Shown here in pieces: positions 39,962 to 51,500 of a stretch of 64,000 nt of DNA; positions within the stretch are counted from its first letter, which is position 1, and each line of letters starts with the position of its first letter. The notes under the pieces are model-generated. The model was not told the DNA's origin. It did no database searches and saw only the letters and a program-made list of their open reading frames with translations. A program made the translations under genes and the position numbers. This stretch comes from Parietaria judaica (Eukaryota > Streptophyta > Magnoliopsida > Rosales > Urticaceae): positions 47,370,732-47,434,731 of the forward strand of contig OX940862.1 of assembly GCA_954871525.1 (NCBI GenBank), given 5' to 3'.

Positions 39962-42900
39962 ATGGCAATGGCCGGGAAAATCTTCCAGACCAGGTCCCCT
40001 CTGTCTATCTTGACGGAGGCGCACCGGGACCATTTCATCAAGAACTACATTGATAGCGAAAAATACCTCCTCCGGCTACCGTATCCAGGCGAGCGCGCCG
40101 ACGAGCCTCAAGATGACTGCATAGCCATCTATGAGCACTTCTTCATCGACGTGGGCCTTCACCTTCCAGTGCCCAACCTCATCGTGGCCTTCCTGGTGGC
40201 TTTCAAAGTGCCGATAACCCAGGTGAGCCCCAACTCTATCCGGCTACTCTTGTGCACCCTCGTGCTGGGCCTGGAGCAAGGGGTCGAGGTCACTCTGGAG
40301 GACCTCATGACTCTGTATTATTTCTCGAGGAACCCCAAAAACATTGGGCGCCTCTCGCTGTCGTACCGCCACAACCCTCACACTCTCCTGAACTCCCCCA
40401 ACAAGGAGGCGATGTGGGAGAATCGCTACTACTTCACGCGCGTGAGCGCGTCGACGTTCGGACCCAACCACGCGGAGCTGCCTCGCGCCTGGATCGGCGA
40501 CCAGGATCTCCTCAAGTTCTCGCCATCGACCGACAAAGGCGTCGTGGCCCGTTTTACGAGCGTGCGCAACGCGCTTCTCGCCAACGATCGCCGCGACTGG
40601 CTCCTCGACTTCAACGCCGCCCGGATCGTGAACTCGGGTATTTACCGCCTCTGTAACATCATGGGACCGCCTCCTCGCTCGCTGTTCCCGCCTGGGTTTC
40701 GGGCCGAGGAAGGCGAGAAAGGCTCGTCGGCTCCTCCGCGGAAGAAGACGCCCAAGGCTCCTGCGAAGAGCTGCAAAAGGAAATCTCGCTTCGACGAGAC
40801 CGGCGAGGAGTCTTCTCGCCAAAAGAGCAAGCCCTCCCCGACGCCGGTGCCTCCCCCGCGAGACCGGTCCAAAGACGGCTATCTGGGGTTAGTCCCCCGA
40901 GAGGGGAGGGACCGCGTGATCTCGCACGACGATCCTCCGCTCCGTGACGCTTCCTCCGAGCGTCGCTCCAAGCCCGCGGCCGGCGCCGACGCGCCCATTC
41001 GGGCTGTCGACGCGACGCCACCTGCCGCGGGTCGCTGTTCGTCGGAGGCTCCTGCCCCCCGAGAATCCCCTCGACGCGAGGACTCCCAGGCCGACCTTTC
41101 CCCCCGTCAAACTCCGCTCGAAACCCGCACCGATGAGACGGTCGCTCCCGCTCCCGGCTCTGAAGCCGTGCGCGAGGACCTTTCGCCAAAGGGGTCCGAG
41201 GCGGCGACAGAGGTCACGCCAGGCGCGGGGACCGCCTCCGAGCCGATCATCGTCACACCTTCCGTCAGCCCCGTGACCGGGTACTCTCGACGCGCTCGTC
41301 GGGAGGTGAATTTCGACGATGACTTCTGCAGCATGGACTTCTCTGATGTCGTCCTGCCTGTCGTCGACTCTCAGTCGACGGAGCCTCTCGTCGACCCTCC
41401 ACCTTCTACCGTGGAGGTCACCGCGCAGGCCCTCCTGGATCCGGCCCCAAGGGTCGTGAGCGGCGAGGACGCCGGAGATGCCCCTGCCTTAGGGGACGAG
41501 AAGATCTCCACCCCGCCGCTCTCGCCCCGCGAGGCGGCCGTCGCAACGGCTGAGGGTACCCCGGCAGCCACTCTCCTGGCGATTTCTCAGCCTGACCAGG
41601 CTGAGGGTGCTCCGCCGGGCGCCTCGCAGCCCGCTGCTGGGCCCCAAGACGAGGTTCCTCGGGAAACCGTCGGCATTCCCCCCACCGGCACTTCCCTGTT
41701 CAGGACAAACGCCTCTTGCGAGTCGTCTTCGATCGAGGTCTCGCCCGAAAAGGAGGCTTCGGCAGCGCACGAGGCGACGAGCAGCGAGCGCTTGCTCCTC
41801 GCCAAACCTCCCCACCCCTGGAAGAAGGCTCCCGGAGAATCCTCCAAAGCGGGTGCCCCCTCGCCGGACGACCTCCTGCCAATGTTCCCTCAAGGCATGG
41901 TGAAGGGTTCGACCATTATTTGCTACCCGAGCTTCCCCGATCCGCCCTCTCAGGCTTCTTCCTTGGAGGAATGGGGGAAGTATTCGGCCGATGCGATCCA
42001 CGGTCTGTCGATGTCTGCTCAACAGTTCCGTCCCGCCGGTAGCTCACTGGCGGACTCTTCTCGCTACCGCAAGGCAGCAACTCTTACGCTCCAGGGTATC
42101 GCGCTTTTCAACGACATGATCCTCGATGAGCGCGACACTTCCTACGAACATGCGGCAAGTCAGCTCGAGATGGGCGCCCAGATCGGAGAGCTCGAGGGTC
42201 ATCTTCGGATTTCCATTGCTGGGGAGCGAAGGTACCGGGATGAGGCCAATCGGCACCGTCTGGCCCTTGAAGAGGCCAAGGCCGCCCTGGAGAAGGAGGC
42301 TTCCCTTCGTCGGCAGGCCGAGCTGCAAGTCGAAGAGCAGAAACGCGCCCTCGTCGACGAGGCAGAGCGCCACCGAAGCGCGGCTCACGACCTCACCGTG
42401 GCACTCGAGAAGAAGACGAGGAGGCTGGCTCGCCTGAGCGAGGCCATCGGCGCACCTCCCGAGGAAGAGAGTCGCTTGGTCTCGCGGGTGACCAACGCTC
42501 TGAAGAGGCTCGCCGACGAGCTGGAGGGCGCGCAAGCGGAAGTCGTCGAGGAACGCAGTGCACGGCTGCGTCTTTTCGAGAAAGCCAAGGCCAAAATCCA
42601 GCGTCGCGATGAGAGGTTCGCAGCTCTCGACGAGTCTATCGATCATCACCGCATGGTCGCCGGCTATAAGGCCAACCTCGACATGGTCGAGAAGCTTCCC
42701 CCTATCGCGACGGTGGGGAAACTCCTGCCCCTCTTGCCGAAGTGGCGCGGGATCATCGCGGAGCATTCCACGAAGGTGGAGGAGCTAGAGGTGAGGTCTG
42801 CTCTTCCTCTGGATTCGCCGCCTCTCTCGCCTTGCGACCCTCCCTCCATCGAGTCCGAGAGGCTGGCCGCCTTCGCTGCGGGGACGACTGCCTCGGCTTC

Positions 42901-42979
42901 GGACTCCGTCGACGAGTACGGGACCAACGACGAGACCCTCTCGATCCAAGAGCCGACGGTACAGGACGATCTTCCATAG
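39962..42979 (+). CDS. Antisense protein of copy C, Transposase_28-like, 1005 aa, intact
   Basis: The start is the ATG of MAMAGKIFQTRSPLSILTEA (context aacATGGCa); the frame is open further up but this start is shared with copy B. Residues 1-245 match the plant 'putative gypsy type transposon' family (PF04195), with YPGERADEPQDDCIAIYEHF and GIYRLCNIMGPPPRSLFPPG. A basic stretch follows (about 260-277, KAPAKSCKRKSRF, possible nuclear signal), then a Ser/Pro/Glu-rich low-complexity middle (to about 620), a HPWKKAPGESSKAG motif, a long coiled coil (about 720-910) and an acidic tail. A donor at 42790/42791 offers a second C-terminus (exon 2). It is opposite to gag-pol, and the only unbroken one of the three copies. 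Function unknown. Confidence 0.9.
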   Translation: MAMAGKIFQTRSPLSILTEAHRDHFIKNYIDSEKYLLRLPYPGERADEPQDDCIAIYEHFFIDVGLHLPVPNLIVAFLVAFKVPITQVSPNSIRLLLCTLVLGLEQGVEVTLEDLMTLYYFSRNPKNIGRLSLSYRHNPHTLLNSPNKEAMWENRYYFTRVSASTFGPNHAELPRAWIGDQDLLKFSPSTDKGVVARFTSVRNALLANDRRDWLLDFNAARIVNSGIYRLCNIMGPPPRSLFPPGFRAEEGEKGSSAPPRKKTPKAPAKSCKRKSRFDETGEESSRQKSKPSPTPVPPPRDRSKDGYLGLVPREGRDRVISHDDPPLRDASSERRSKPAAGADAPIRAVDATPPAAGRCSSEAPAPRESPRREDSQADLSPRQTPLETRTDETVAPAPGSEAVREDLSPKGSEAATEVTPGAGTASEPIIVTPSVSPVTGYSRRARREVNFDDDFCSMDFSDVVLPVVDSQSTEPLVDPPPSTVEVTAQALLDPAPRVVSGEDAGDAPALGDEKISTPPLSPREAAVATAEGTPAATLLAISQPDQAEGAPPGASQPAAGPQDEVPRETVGIPPTGTSLFRTNASCESSSIEVSPEKEASAAHEATSSERLLLAKPPHPWKKAPGESSKAGAPSPDDLLPMFPQGMVKGSTIICYPSFPDPPSQASSLEEWGKYSADAIHGLSMSAQQFRPAGSSLADSSRYRKAATLTLQGIALFNDMILDERDTSYEHAASQLEMGAQIGELEGHLRISIAGERRYRDEANRHRLALEEAKAALEKEASLRRQAELQVEEQKRALVDEAERHRSAAHDLTVALEKKTRRLARLSEAIGAPPEEESRLVSRVTNALKRLADELEGAQAEVVEERSARLRLFEKAKAKIQRRDERFAALDESIDHHRMVAGYKANLDMVEKLPPIATVGKLLPLLPKWRGIIAEHSTKVEELEVRSALPLDSPPLSPCDPPSIESERLAAFAAGTTASASDSVDEYGTNDETLSIQEPTVQDDLP

Positions 42980-43197
42980 GGAAATTGCTTATGAATAATT
43001 TGATTTTTCTTTGCGACCTTTGCTGTTATATTTTTTTTGCTTTGGCCTTGGGCCTTTTCTTTGTACTCCCCGAACACTTGATGAATGAAAAAGATTTCCA
43101 TTTCTTCTACTGAACTTTAGTTATTGAATCGCGATCGTCGTTTTCCTCACATTTCTCGCTTTATTGGGGTCAACTATTCTCACCCCTCTTCTCGCAG

Positions 43198-43536
43198 GTC
43201 GGCGGGCTACCTCTCGTTTCTTGGCCTCTGAGGCCTGACGAGGGTGTTATCGCATCGTTCCTCGCCGAGGATCCCGAGCATTATGCCCTAGTGCGCGACC
43301 TGATCAACGAACTAACTCTTTGGGTCGCGATGCCTTCCTCGGCGGGTCTCGAAGAGAGCTCCTCTGCGGCTCACCGCTTAGACCTGTTGCCGCCAACTGC
43401 CTTGACGAAGTTCCTAACTCGCGACCCGCGTCATCTGGCCGCCTTCTCGGACTTTGCCGGGGACATTCTCGACCGAGCGATGTCGGACTGCATCGATGAC
43501 CTCGCCGACTCCATTCTCAAATCCGACGAGGGCTGA
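43198..43536 (+). CDS. Antisense gene of copy C, exon 2
   Basis: Acceptor CTTCTCGCAG/GTCGGC at 43197/43198 after a pyrimidine tract. With the donor GAG/GTGAGG at 42791 it makes a 407-bp phase-0 intron. The joined product would be 1055 residues: the last 62 residues of the 1005-aa form are replaced by 112. The exon ends LKSDEG and is the same length (339 bp) in all three copies. Confidence 0.65.
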   Translation, partial: VGGLPLVSWPLRPDEGVIASFLAEDPEHYALVRDLINELTLWVAMPSSAGLEESSSAAHRLDLLPPTALTKFLTRDPRHLAAFSDFAGDILDRAMSDCIDDLADSILKSDEG

Positions 43537-43870
43537 CGCCGAACTGTTTTTGTTTTTCCAGTTTACGTAACTTGTAATGGTTTGCCTACGAGGCTATGAT
43601 GTAAATGTGAATGTTATAAGTCTTTTGGCATATGAATAAACAAAGACCTTCTGTGATTATGTCATTGTTGTATATGTATGTAGCTTTCTTTGTGCGGGGT
43701 CTTAGTGTGGAGGATGCAGGCTTGAGCATCCTCTCCTCCCCCCCCCCCCCCCCCCCCCTTTTTTTTTTTTTTGAAAATGAAACGAACATAGTAATTGAAG
43801 GTGGAGGGGAAACTTGTCGCGATACTGCTACTTATCGCTAGCTTTTTCGATACCTACGTCGAGGCTCTTT
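43537..43870 (+). other. 3' region of the antisense gene, copy C
   Basis: AATAAA at 43635-43640 is a possible poly(A) signal. The GAGGATGC/GCATCCTC hairpin (about 43710-43733) and a C run then T run (43739-43772) follow. Confidence 0.6.
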
Positions 43871-44450
43871 TTCTTTGTCATGGTGCCATCGAGACTTTTG
43901 TCGAGGCCCTTCTTTCTTTTTCATGGTGCCATCGAAACTTTTGTCGAGGCCCTTTTTTTTTTCTTTTTCATGGTGCCATCGAAACTTTTGTCGAGACCCT
44001 TTTTTCTTTTTCATGGTGCCATCGAAACTTTTGTCGAGGCCCTTTTTTTTTTTCATGGTGCCATCGAAACTTTTGTCGAGGCCCTTTTTTCTTTTTCATG
44101 GTGCCATCGAAACTTTTGTCGAGGCCCTTTTTTCTTTTTCATGGTGCCATCAAAACTTTTGTCGAGGCCCTTTTTTCTTTTTCATGGTGCCATCGAAACT
44201 TTTGTCGAGGCCCTTTTTTTTTCTTTTTCATGGTGCCATCGAAACTTTTGTCGAGGCCCTTTTTTCTTTTTCATGGTGCCATCGAAACTTTTGTCGAGGC
44301 CCTTTTTTCTTTTTCATGGTGCCATCGAAACTTTTGTCGAGGCCCTTTTTTTTTCTTTTTCATGGTGCCATCGAAACTTTTGTCGAGGCCCTTTTTTCTT
44401 TTTCATGGTGCCATCGAAACTTTTGTCGAGGCCCTTTTTTCTTTTTCTTC
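43870..44450. repeat. 43-bp tandem repeat, copy C, about 13 units
   Basis: Same repeat as in copies A and B, but almost every unit reads 'ccatcgaaacttttgtcgag' where A and B read 'ccatcgaatcttttgtcgag', so the array has been homogenised separately. Unit length varies by the length of the T runs. Confidence 0.93.
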
Positions 44451-44920
44451 TTCTAAGCCGCAGGCGGTAACGAGTCCGATGATAATGTCGTTCTCGCCAC
44501 GGCGGCGTACCTAGAGGATCGATGACGATGGCGCTTTTTGCCTTTCGATTTTGATTGCGTGCCGTATTTAGGCTCTGTTATTTTCGCTTTGTTTCGCGCT
44601 TTATTTTAATGTGTTTGATTTTGCCATCGATTCTTGGGTCGCGGCTGATCGTGCGCTGCTCTTACTTTGAGGTTGTTCGTAAATTTGAGCCTGTAAGATT
44701 GTTAGAAAGATAATTTGCCATAAAGGCGAGCCTCATTAAACCCTTCGAGTCCCCCATATGGGTGCGGCTCGCGAGGGAAGAGTACTTCCTGTCTTTATTA
44801 GAAACAAGCCGGGGCTATGAGCGGTCCCGAACAAGTGGGTCGGGACATCCCATTAAGACGATAAAGACAGTTAAGCTAGCTGATATAGTATGTAAGCATA
44901 AGGAATTGGGGCGACAGGAC

Positions 44921-47900
44921 CTACTGATAAAACTTTTTGAGGTGCTTGACATTCCAACTCCGAACTACCTCGAGGCCGGCTAAGTTCTCAAGCCTGTAGA
45001 CTCCCGGTTTAACTATCTCCACGACCTTATACGGGCCTTCCCAATTTTGCCCGAGCTTCCCCGCGTTCAACTCCGCCGTGTTCTGGAAAACCTTGCGGAG
45101 TACCAGCTCTCCGACCCTAAACTGCCGAGGGCGCACGCTTTTGTTGTAGAATCGAGCGATGGTGTTTTGGTAGTTGGCGATGTGCGCTTTAGCCCGCTCT
45201 CGCTTTTCATCGATGTGGTCCAGTTGATGGAGCAGTCCCTGGCTGTTGTCGTCGGAATGGCTTGGAGCCCACGCTCGTCGCAGACTGGTTACTCCCACCT
45301 CTGCCGGTATTACCGCCTCGACCCCGAAGGCGAGTGCGAAAGGGGTCTCGCCGGTGGCCGAGTGGGGAGTTGTGCGGTAGGCCCAAAGAACTCCGGGGAG
45401 CTCGTCGGCCCACAAGCCCTTCTTCTCGTCGAGCCTTTTCTTGATGCTGTCGACGATAGTGCGATTGACCGCTCCGCGTTTCCGTTACCCTGCGGGTATC
45501 TCGGCGTTGACGTGTTCAGCTTTATTCTCCATCGAGCGCAGAAGTCCTGGAATCTCTTCGAGATGAACTGGGACCCGTTATCGGCGATGATCTCGCGGGG
45601 CAGTCCAAAACGTGTGACCACGTTCTTCCATACATAGCTTTCGACGTCCGAGTCCTTGATGTTGGCGTACGCCTCTGCTTCGGACCACTTACTGAAGAAG
45701 TCCGTCACTACTAGCATAAATCTCCGCTGTCGGGAGCCAGTAGGCATTGGACCGACGATATCCATCGACCACTTCATGAAGGGGTATGGGAAGGACACTA
45801 CCGACAGCTTCTCGGCTGGGCAATTTATCGCTGGAGCGTGGCGCTGGCACTTCTCGCACCTCTTGGTATGGACGGCACAATCTGCGACCATGGTTTCCCA
45901 AAAGAAACCTTGACGCTTGGCCTTTCGCAGGAGGGATCGGCCTCCGGAGTGATTGCCGCACTCTCCGCCGTGGATTTCTCCCATAACGTACTCTGCCTCC
46001 TTCTTGCCCAAGCATCGCAGTAGTATTCCTTCGAAGCTCGCCCTGTAAAGCCTGCCATTCAAAACAGAATACTTCGCGCTCTTGGTTCGCAACTTCCTGG
46101 CCTCCTGCCGGTCATCGGGTAACGTTCCGTCGAGGATGTACCTGCGAAGAGGGGTGCGCCAATCCTCGTCTTCGTCATCGTCTACGATTCCCTGCACATC
46201 GGGACTCAGGTTCTCGCGTTCGATGTCGAGGATCTCTTGAGCGTCCTCCTCATCGTCCTGCTTCCCCGCCGTGTTGTCGCTAACCCTGCGCTTCTTCTTT
46301 GGCGGTCCTTCTTCTCGCTTGATACTGGGCTTCTCGACCGTCTCGACGGTGATCGAACGGAGTTCGTCGATTTCGGTTGTCGAGCCCAAGCCTGCGAGCG
46401 CGTCGGCGTGGTTGTTGTCGCCCCTCGAGACCTGCGTCAAAGTCCAAAAATCGAATTTCTTTGACAGGGATTTGACAACCCCGGCGTATGCTTCCATCCT
46501 TTCGTCGTTCTTCTCGTACTCCCCGTTGACCTGCTTGACCACCAGCTGAGAGTCCGAGAAAGCGTTTACCTTCCGTACGCCCAAAGCCAGAGCCGATTGC
46601 ATCTCGACGATGAGAGCCTCGTACTCGGCCTTGTTGTTCGTGGCACAGAAAGCGAGGCGGCAAGCTTTTTCCACGACCTCCCCGATTAGGGAAACGAGCC
46701 TGATCCCGATACCTGATCCGAGCGACGTTGCCAACCCGTCGACGAGGAGCCTCCACATCCTTGTCTCATCGCGCGAATCTACGAGTTCCTTCGGCAGCTC
46801 GATGAGGAAATCAGCAAGGACCTGCGATTTCAAGCTGGTTCGGAGTCGATACTCGATGTCGTACGCTCCCAACTTGATCGACCACTTCGTGATCCTCCCT
46901 AACTGGTTCGGGCTGTGCAGAATGGACCTGACGGGTCTGTCTGTCATGACGACGATGGTGTGCATCTGGAAATGGAATCTCAGCTTTTCCGATGCGTCAA
47001 ACAGCGCGAGTGCCAATTTTTCAACCTGGGGGTACCGCGTTTCGGCGTCAAGGAGCTTCCGGCTGATATACGAAACAGGCTTCTGCTCGCCTTTCTCTTC
47101 TCGCACTAGCACCTGGCTTATCGCGTGATCGGACACCGCGAGGTACAGATACAGAGGCTCTCCTGGCTCTGGTTTCGTCATGACTGGCGGCGACGAGAGG
47201 TACGCCTTCAGCGCTTGGAAGGCCTCCTCGCACTCTTGCGTCCACTCGAACTTCTTATTCTTCTTCAGCAGCTCATAGAAGAGAAGGGTTCGGTCTGTCT
47301 GCCGCGAGATAAACCGTCCGAGCGCGTTGATCCGCCCCGTCAGCTTCTGGACCTCCCTTCGGCTGCGAGGCGAGGGCATGCTCCGGAAGGCCTCGACCTG
47401 GTCGGGGCTAGCCTCGATTCCGCGACGGGTCACCATGAAGCCCAGGAACTTCCCGGACGAGATGCCGAAGGTGCACTTCGTCGGGTTCAACTTCATCTTA
47501 TGCTCGTTGAGGACCCGAAAACATTTCTCCAGATGCTTGATGTGCATGGCAACCTTTAAAGATTTGACGACCAGATCGTCGATGTACACCTCTAGCGATT
47601 CCCCTATCTGATCGTGGAACATCTTCGTCATGAGCCGCTGATAAGTGGCGCCGGCGTTCTTCAGCCCGAACGGCATGACTTTGTAGCAGTACGTCCCTCG
47701 CTCGCTGATGAAGGCGGTCTTTTCCTCGTCATCGGGGTGCATCCTGATCTGGTGATATCCAAAATAGGCGTCCATGAAGCTCATAAGCTCGTATCCGATG
47801 GTCGCCTCGACTAGGCGGTCGATGTGGGGCATCGGGAAGCTATCCTTCGGACACGCCTTGTTGAGATCGACGTAGTCCACGCAGACCCTCCACTTGCCGT

Positions 47901-48405
47901 TCTTCTTCTGTATGACGACGGTATTGGCCAGCCATTCGGGGTACTTGACCTCCCGGATAGTTCCCATCGCCAGCAATCTGTCCACCTCGTCGTTGATGAT
48001 CTTGTTTCTGTCGGCCGCCATTTTCCTCCTCTTCTGTATGACCGGTCGATGATTGGGGTCGGTGTTGAGCCGGTGGGTGATTACCGCAGGGTCGATCCCC
48101 GGCATGTCGTCGTTGGTCCACGCGAAGCTTCCCTTGTTCCTCTTCAGGAACTCCACCAGCTGGGCTTTCATCTCCGGGTCGAGTCTCGCGCCTACTCCGA
48201 CGGTTCTTGTCGGATCGGACTCGTCGATGCAGACCTGCTCGACCACCTCGACCTGTGGCCCGCCGCTCCGCTCTTCTGTCGCCGGGTCCTCCACGTCCTC
48301 GGCGTTAAGGATCCCTGGAATTCCGGGATCTCCTCCTTTCCCCTTCTTCTTGCGCCGCTTCCTTCGCCTTGTCGTCGGGGGAGCCGGGGCAGCGATGGCT
48401 AATTG
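44921..48405 (-). pseudogene. Pol of copy C, one frameshift in integrase
   Basis: Open from the UAG at 48406-48408 through RT (FMDAYFGYHQ, YIDD), gypsy RNase H, archaeal-type RNase H (LLVDGLATSLGSGIGI), linker PPKKKRRV and the integrase zinc region and first two Asp. One base is missing just after the GNGNAE catalytic Glu (near 45473), so the frame runs off to 45310 and the true C-terminus resumes in another frame to 44921. Apart from that the gene looks well kept. Confidence 0.92.
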
Positions 48406-48408
48406 CTA
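48400..48408 (-). promoter_or_regulatory. UAG-CAA-UUA leaky stop, copy C
   Basis: Minus strand reads GGC TTA TAG CAA TTA GCC, identical to copy A. Confidence 0.75.
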
Positions 48409-50514
48409 TAAGCCACCCTCGCGGCTTTCGAGAGTCCTCTCGGGTCTCTTCCCGCTGCTTGCCGCTCGATGATGCATCATATAACAGATGCGGTAGGCCT
48501 CTCGGCAGCCTTGGAGCTCTTCGATGATTCCCTCGTCCTTTCCAGGGAACTTGATGCACTGATGGTAGGTGGAGGGCACGGCTCTCATCGCATGAATCCA
48601 CGGCCTCCCGAGGATCACATTGAAGTGCGATTCCACGTCGAGGACCATGAATTCGGTCATCCTCCTAACGCTTCCGGCGTATACGGCTAGCTGAACCGTC
48701 CCCAGCGAGGTGGTGACGTCACCGTTGAACCCTGACACCTTTCGGGGGCGGCGCCCGATGGTGAGGTCATCGATCTTCATACGCCGAAGGCACTCGTGGG
48801 TGATCATGTCCACAGAGCTGCCGTTGTCGACGAGAACGCGCGCTATGTCGTACCCCCCGATGTTGAGCACGAGCACCAGGGCGTCGTCGTGCGAATCCGC
48901 GCAGTTGTCGTCTTCGACGAACTCGATCGTCGCCCCCGATGTCCCATGCACCGAGTCTCCTCGGTTAGGCTCTCGCCCCCGCCTCTGGTAGGCTTTGATG
49001 CTGTTGACCGTGTCGTCGCAGAATCGTGATCCTCCCATGATCACGTCGATCCTCGGTCTGCTTGCGGGACGGGCGGCCTCGACGCGGGTCGATGGCTCCG
49101 CCTCGATGGCGAAACTTCGCTTCCGGGCACCCTGCCCCCCTCCGGAGCTCTGCGGCGGAGCCGCCTGCTGGTTGGGGAACGCCCGGTTCTCGTTGTTCCA
49201 GGGTTGCGCACGCTCTCGCGTGGCTTCCCTGTAATCCCCGCGTTCAATCCCCTTCTGGATGAACCTCTTGTACGCGGCGCAATCCTCGGACGAATGGCCC
49301 CAGTAGCCGTGGAACGAACAGAATTTGTTCATGTCCCTCGGCCACGGAGTCCTTTCGTAACCTCCTCGGCCGCCTGAGCGCCCACCTCGGCCGCCGCCGA
49401 AACTTCCTCTTCCTCCGGGGAACCCGCCGCGTCCCCCAGAGTATCCCTGCTGGGCTCCGTCGGCTTCTCCTCGGGAGTATCCTCCCTGTTGGCCCTGGGG
49501 CCTGTTGTCGTGATAATCCGCCCGCGGCTGGCTCTCGCGGGCGGTGTTGTCGCTCCTCTTCTCGTCTACCTGGTAGACTTTGTGCCTCGGAGCTTCTGGG
49601 GCGCGTCGCTCGTTCTGAGCTCCCCGGTCTTCTCTCCTTGCTCTTGACGACGAGCCGTCTCGTCCGTCCCTGTGCTTCTCGGGCTTGGCCTTGGCCTCGA
49701 CCCTGTCGTCGCTCCTTTTCTTGCCGAGGATACTCTCCTCGATGCTCATATCGATCGTCGCCCGGTGGAGTGCGTCCTCGATTGTGAGCGGCACCGTCCT
49801 CGTGATCTCTTTGCAGAAATCGGAGGTGCAATGCAGGCCGTGCCTCAGAGCTTGGACGGCGACCGCGTCCTCGAGATTCGGTACCCGAATCATCACTCCC
49901 TTGAACTTCTCCACGTACTGGCGTAGCGTCTCGTCTTTCCCCTGCTTGAGATCAAACAGAGACGCCAACGTCGCCTCGCTCTGGGCGTGGATGGAATAAT
50001 GTTTCAGGAACATGGCGACGAGCTGGTCGGAATTGTCGATAATCCCTGGCGCGAGCCGCGCGAACCAGTCGCTAGCCGGGCCCTGCAAATGATAAATAAA
50101 GAGACGGCATAGGATAGCCTCCCTTCTGGTCTCCTCGCCGACGATATGGTCCGTCGCTATCCTGTAGGATTTTACATGAGTCGTAGGATCGGTACCTCCT
50201 TTGTACGGCGCGAGCTTGATCTTCGGCAGCTCGTCTACTTCGACTCCTCGGATCCTGGGAGTAAAGGGGGTCACTCTGGCGTCTCTTACCAGCTTGTCGA
50301 TCTCCGGACCGGCGCTCGTCGCCTGGTGCACTCGCGATGCCACCTGTCCTATTTTGGCCTCCAGGGCCGCTGCCATGGCCGCCATGGCCTTCATGATTTC
50401 TCCGGTAGCGGTGGGATCGCCCGCCGGGGCCAGCGCTGACACGCTCAGGGGCGTGCTTGCCGTCGTCATCGGCTGCGAGGTCGATGCCGGGGTCTGGAAC
50501 AGGTTCCGGACTAA
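48406..50514 (-). pseudogene. Gag-protease of copy C, N-terminally truncated
   Basis: About 703 codons from LVRNLFQTPASTSQP on. It keeps the Ala/Met-rich GEIMKAMAAMAA segment, the gag core, RGG-type stretch, knuckle CSFHGYWGHSSEDC and protease VLVDNGSSVD. The first about 95 residues, with the coiled coil, and the start codon are missing because the element ends in (AT)n at 50514. Confidence 0.9.
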
Positions 50515-51119
50515 CATATATATATATATATATTAATTAGTTCAATTTCAATCTGTTTTTGTATTTTCTATTTTTTTTTTCTTGAACACAATCCGGACAG
50601 AATGGGTCTTTAGTTTTTCGATGACAATTTTTTTTTTAATATATATTGAAGATCGCTTTGTTTTCCTAGTATCACTAAGTTCATTTGATTTTGATGAATT
50701 GTGCAGGCCTTTGTTATATTTAAGTTTGGTTTTTTAAAAGAGGAAAAAATAATTTAACATTCTTTATACTTGATTTTGTCATTTCAGGTTTAAACTGCGC
50801 AGAGGCTGTCAATTTTGCCCCTGCTGATTGGCTTCCTCATGGCAGGTTTGGAGCAGAGGCCACAGTGTACGTACTCATTCCTTGTTGACTTATAAATGTC
50901 TTCCTTTTTCGGTTTATTTTGACTATTTTGGTTGACTTTTCGCAGGTTAAGTATTGAGGGAGAGTAGTTATTTGTTGATGTATCTGAAGTTATTAACGCT
51001 GCCACATATTGGGAGGAAACAGCAGCAAAAATTCTTGCCAATAAGGCTGATATCTCTGCCTTTGAAAATATTATCAGGTTTTTCAAATGGTCCTTTACTA
51101 GTTTTTTTGATACATTTGT

Positions 51120-51500
51120 TTTTTTGACTAGAGTAATTGGCATCGATTTCTCCTCAATTTGATTCATTATTGTACTCCGCTTCTTGAACTTTCATTTTAT
51201 TGCAAAAATTTCCTCTGTATTAGGCGATATTTTGCACCAAAGTGAGAGTAAAGGGATAAATTGCACCATTAATGCATCGGATGTTCTCTTTACTAGTTAA
51301 CTTAATACATTTAGTTTAGAGTAAGTGGCATCATGCGCATCAGTTCAACTCATTAGTGCACTTTGCTTCTTGAACTTTCATTCTATTGCAAAATATCCCC
51401 TCTATAAGAGGATATTTTGCACTAAAAGATGAAAGTTAAGGGGACAAATTGCGCCCATAAATTAAAATTCAGGATGCAAACAAAATTTATGGGGTAACGC
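51120..51500. repeat. Duplicated intronic repeat in the KDM5 remnant
   Basis: The phrase 'cttcttgaactttcatt..attgcaaaa' occurs at about 51179 and 51367, with related flanks. It looks like a tandemly duplicated non-coding element within the intron. Confidence 0.5.

Larger units (their letters stand above)
38491..50514 (-). mobile_element. Ty3/gypsy Tat-lineage element, copy C (5'-truncated, 12.0 kb)
   Basis: Lies in the KDM5 intron between the exons ending 38466 and starting 50788. It keeps the 3' LTR, polypurine tract, antisense gene, tandem repeats, pol and most of gag, but ends at about 50514 inside gag (RNLFQTPASTSQP region), so the gag start, leader and 5' LTR are missing. Both sides border the phrase acatatatatatatat (38475-38490; 50514-50529). 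The outermost 85 bp of the LTR is tandemly duplicated (38491-38575 and 38576-38660). Confidence 0.93.
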
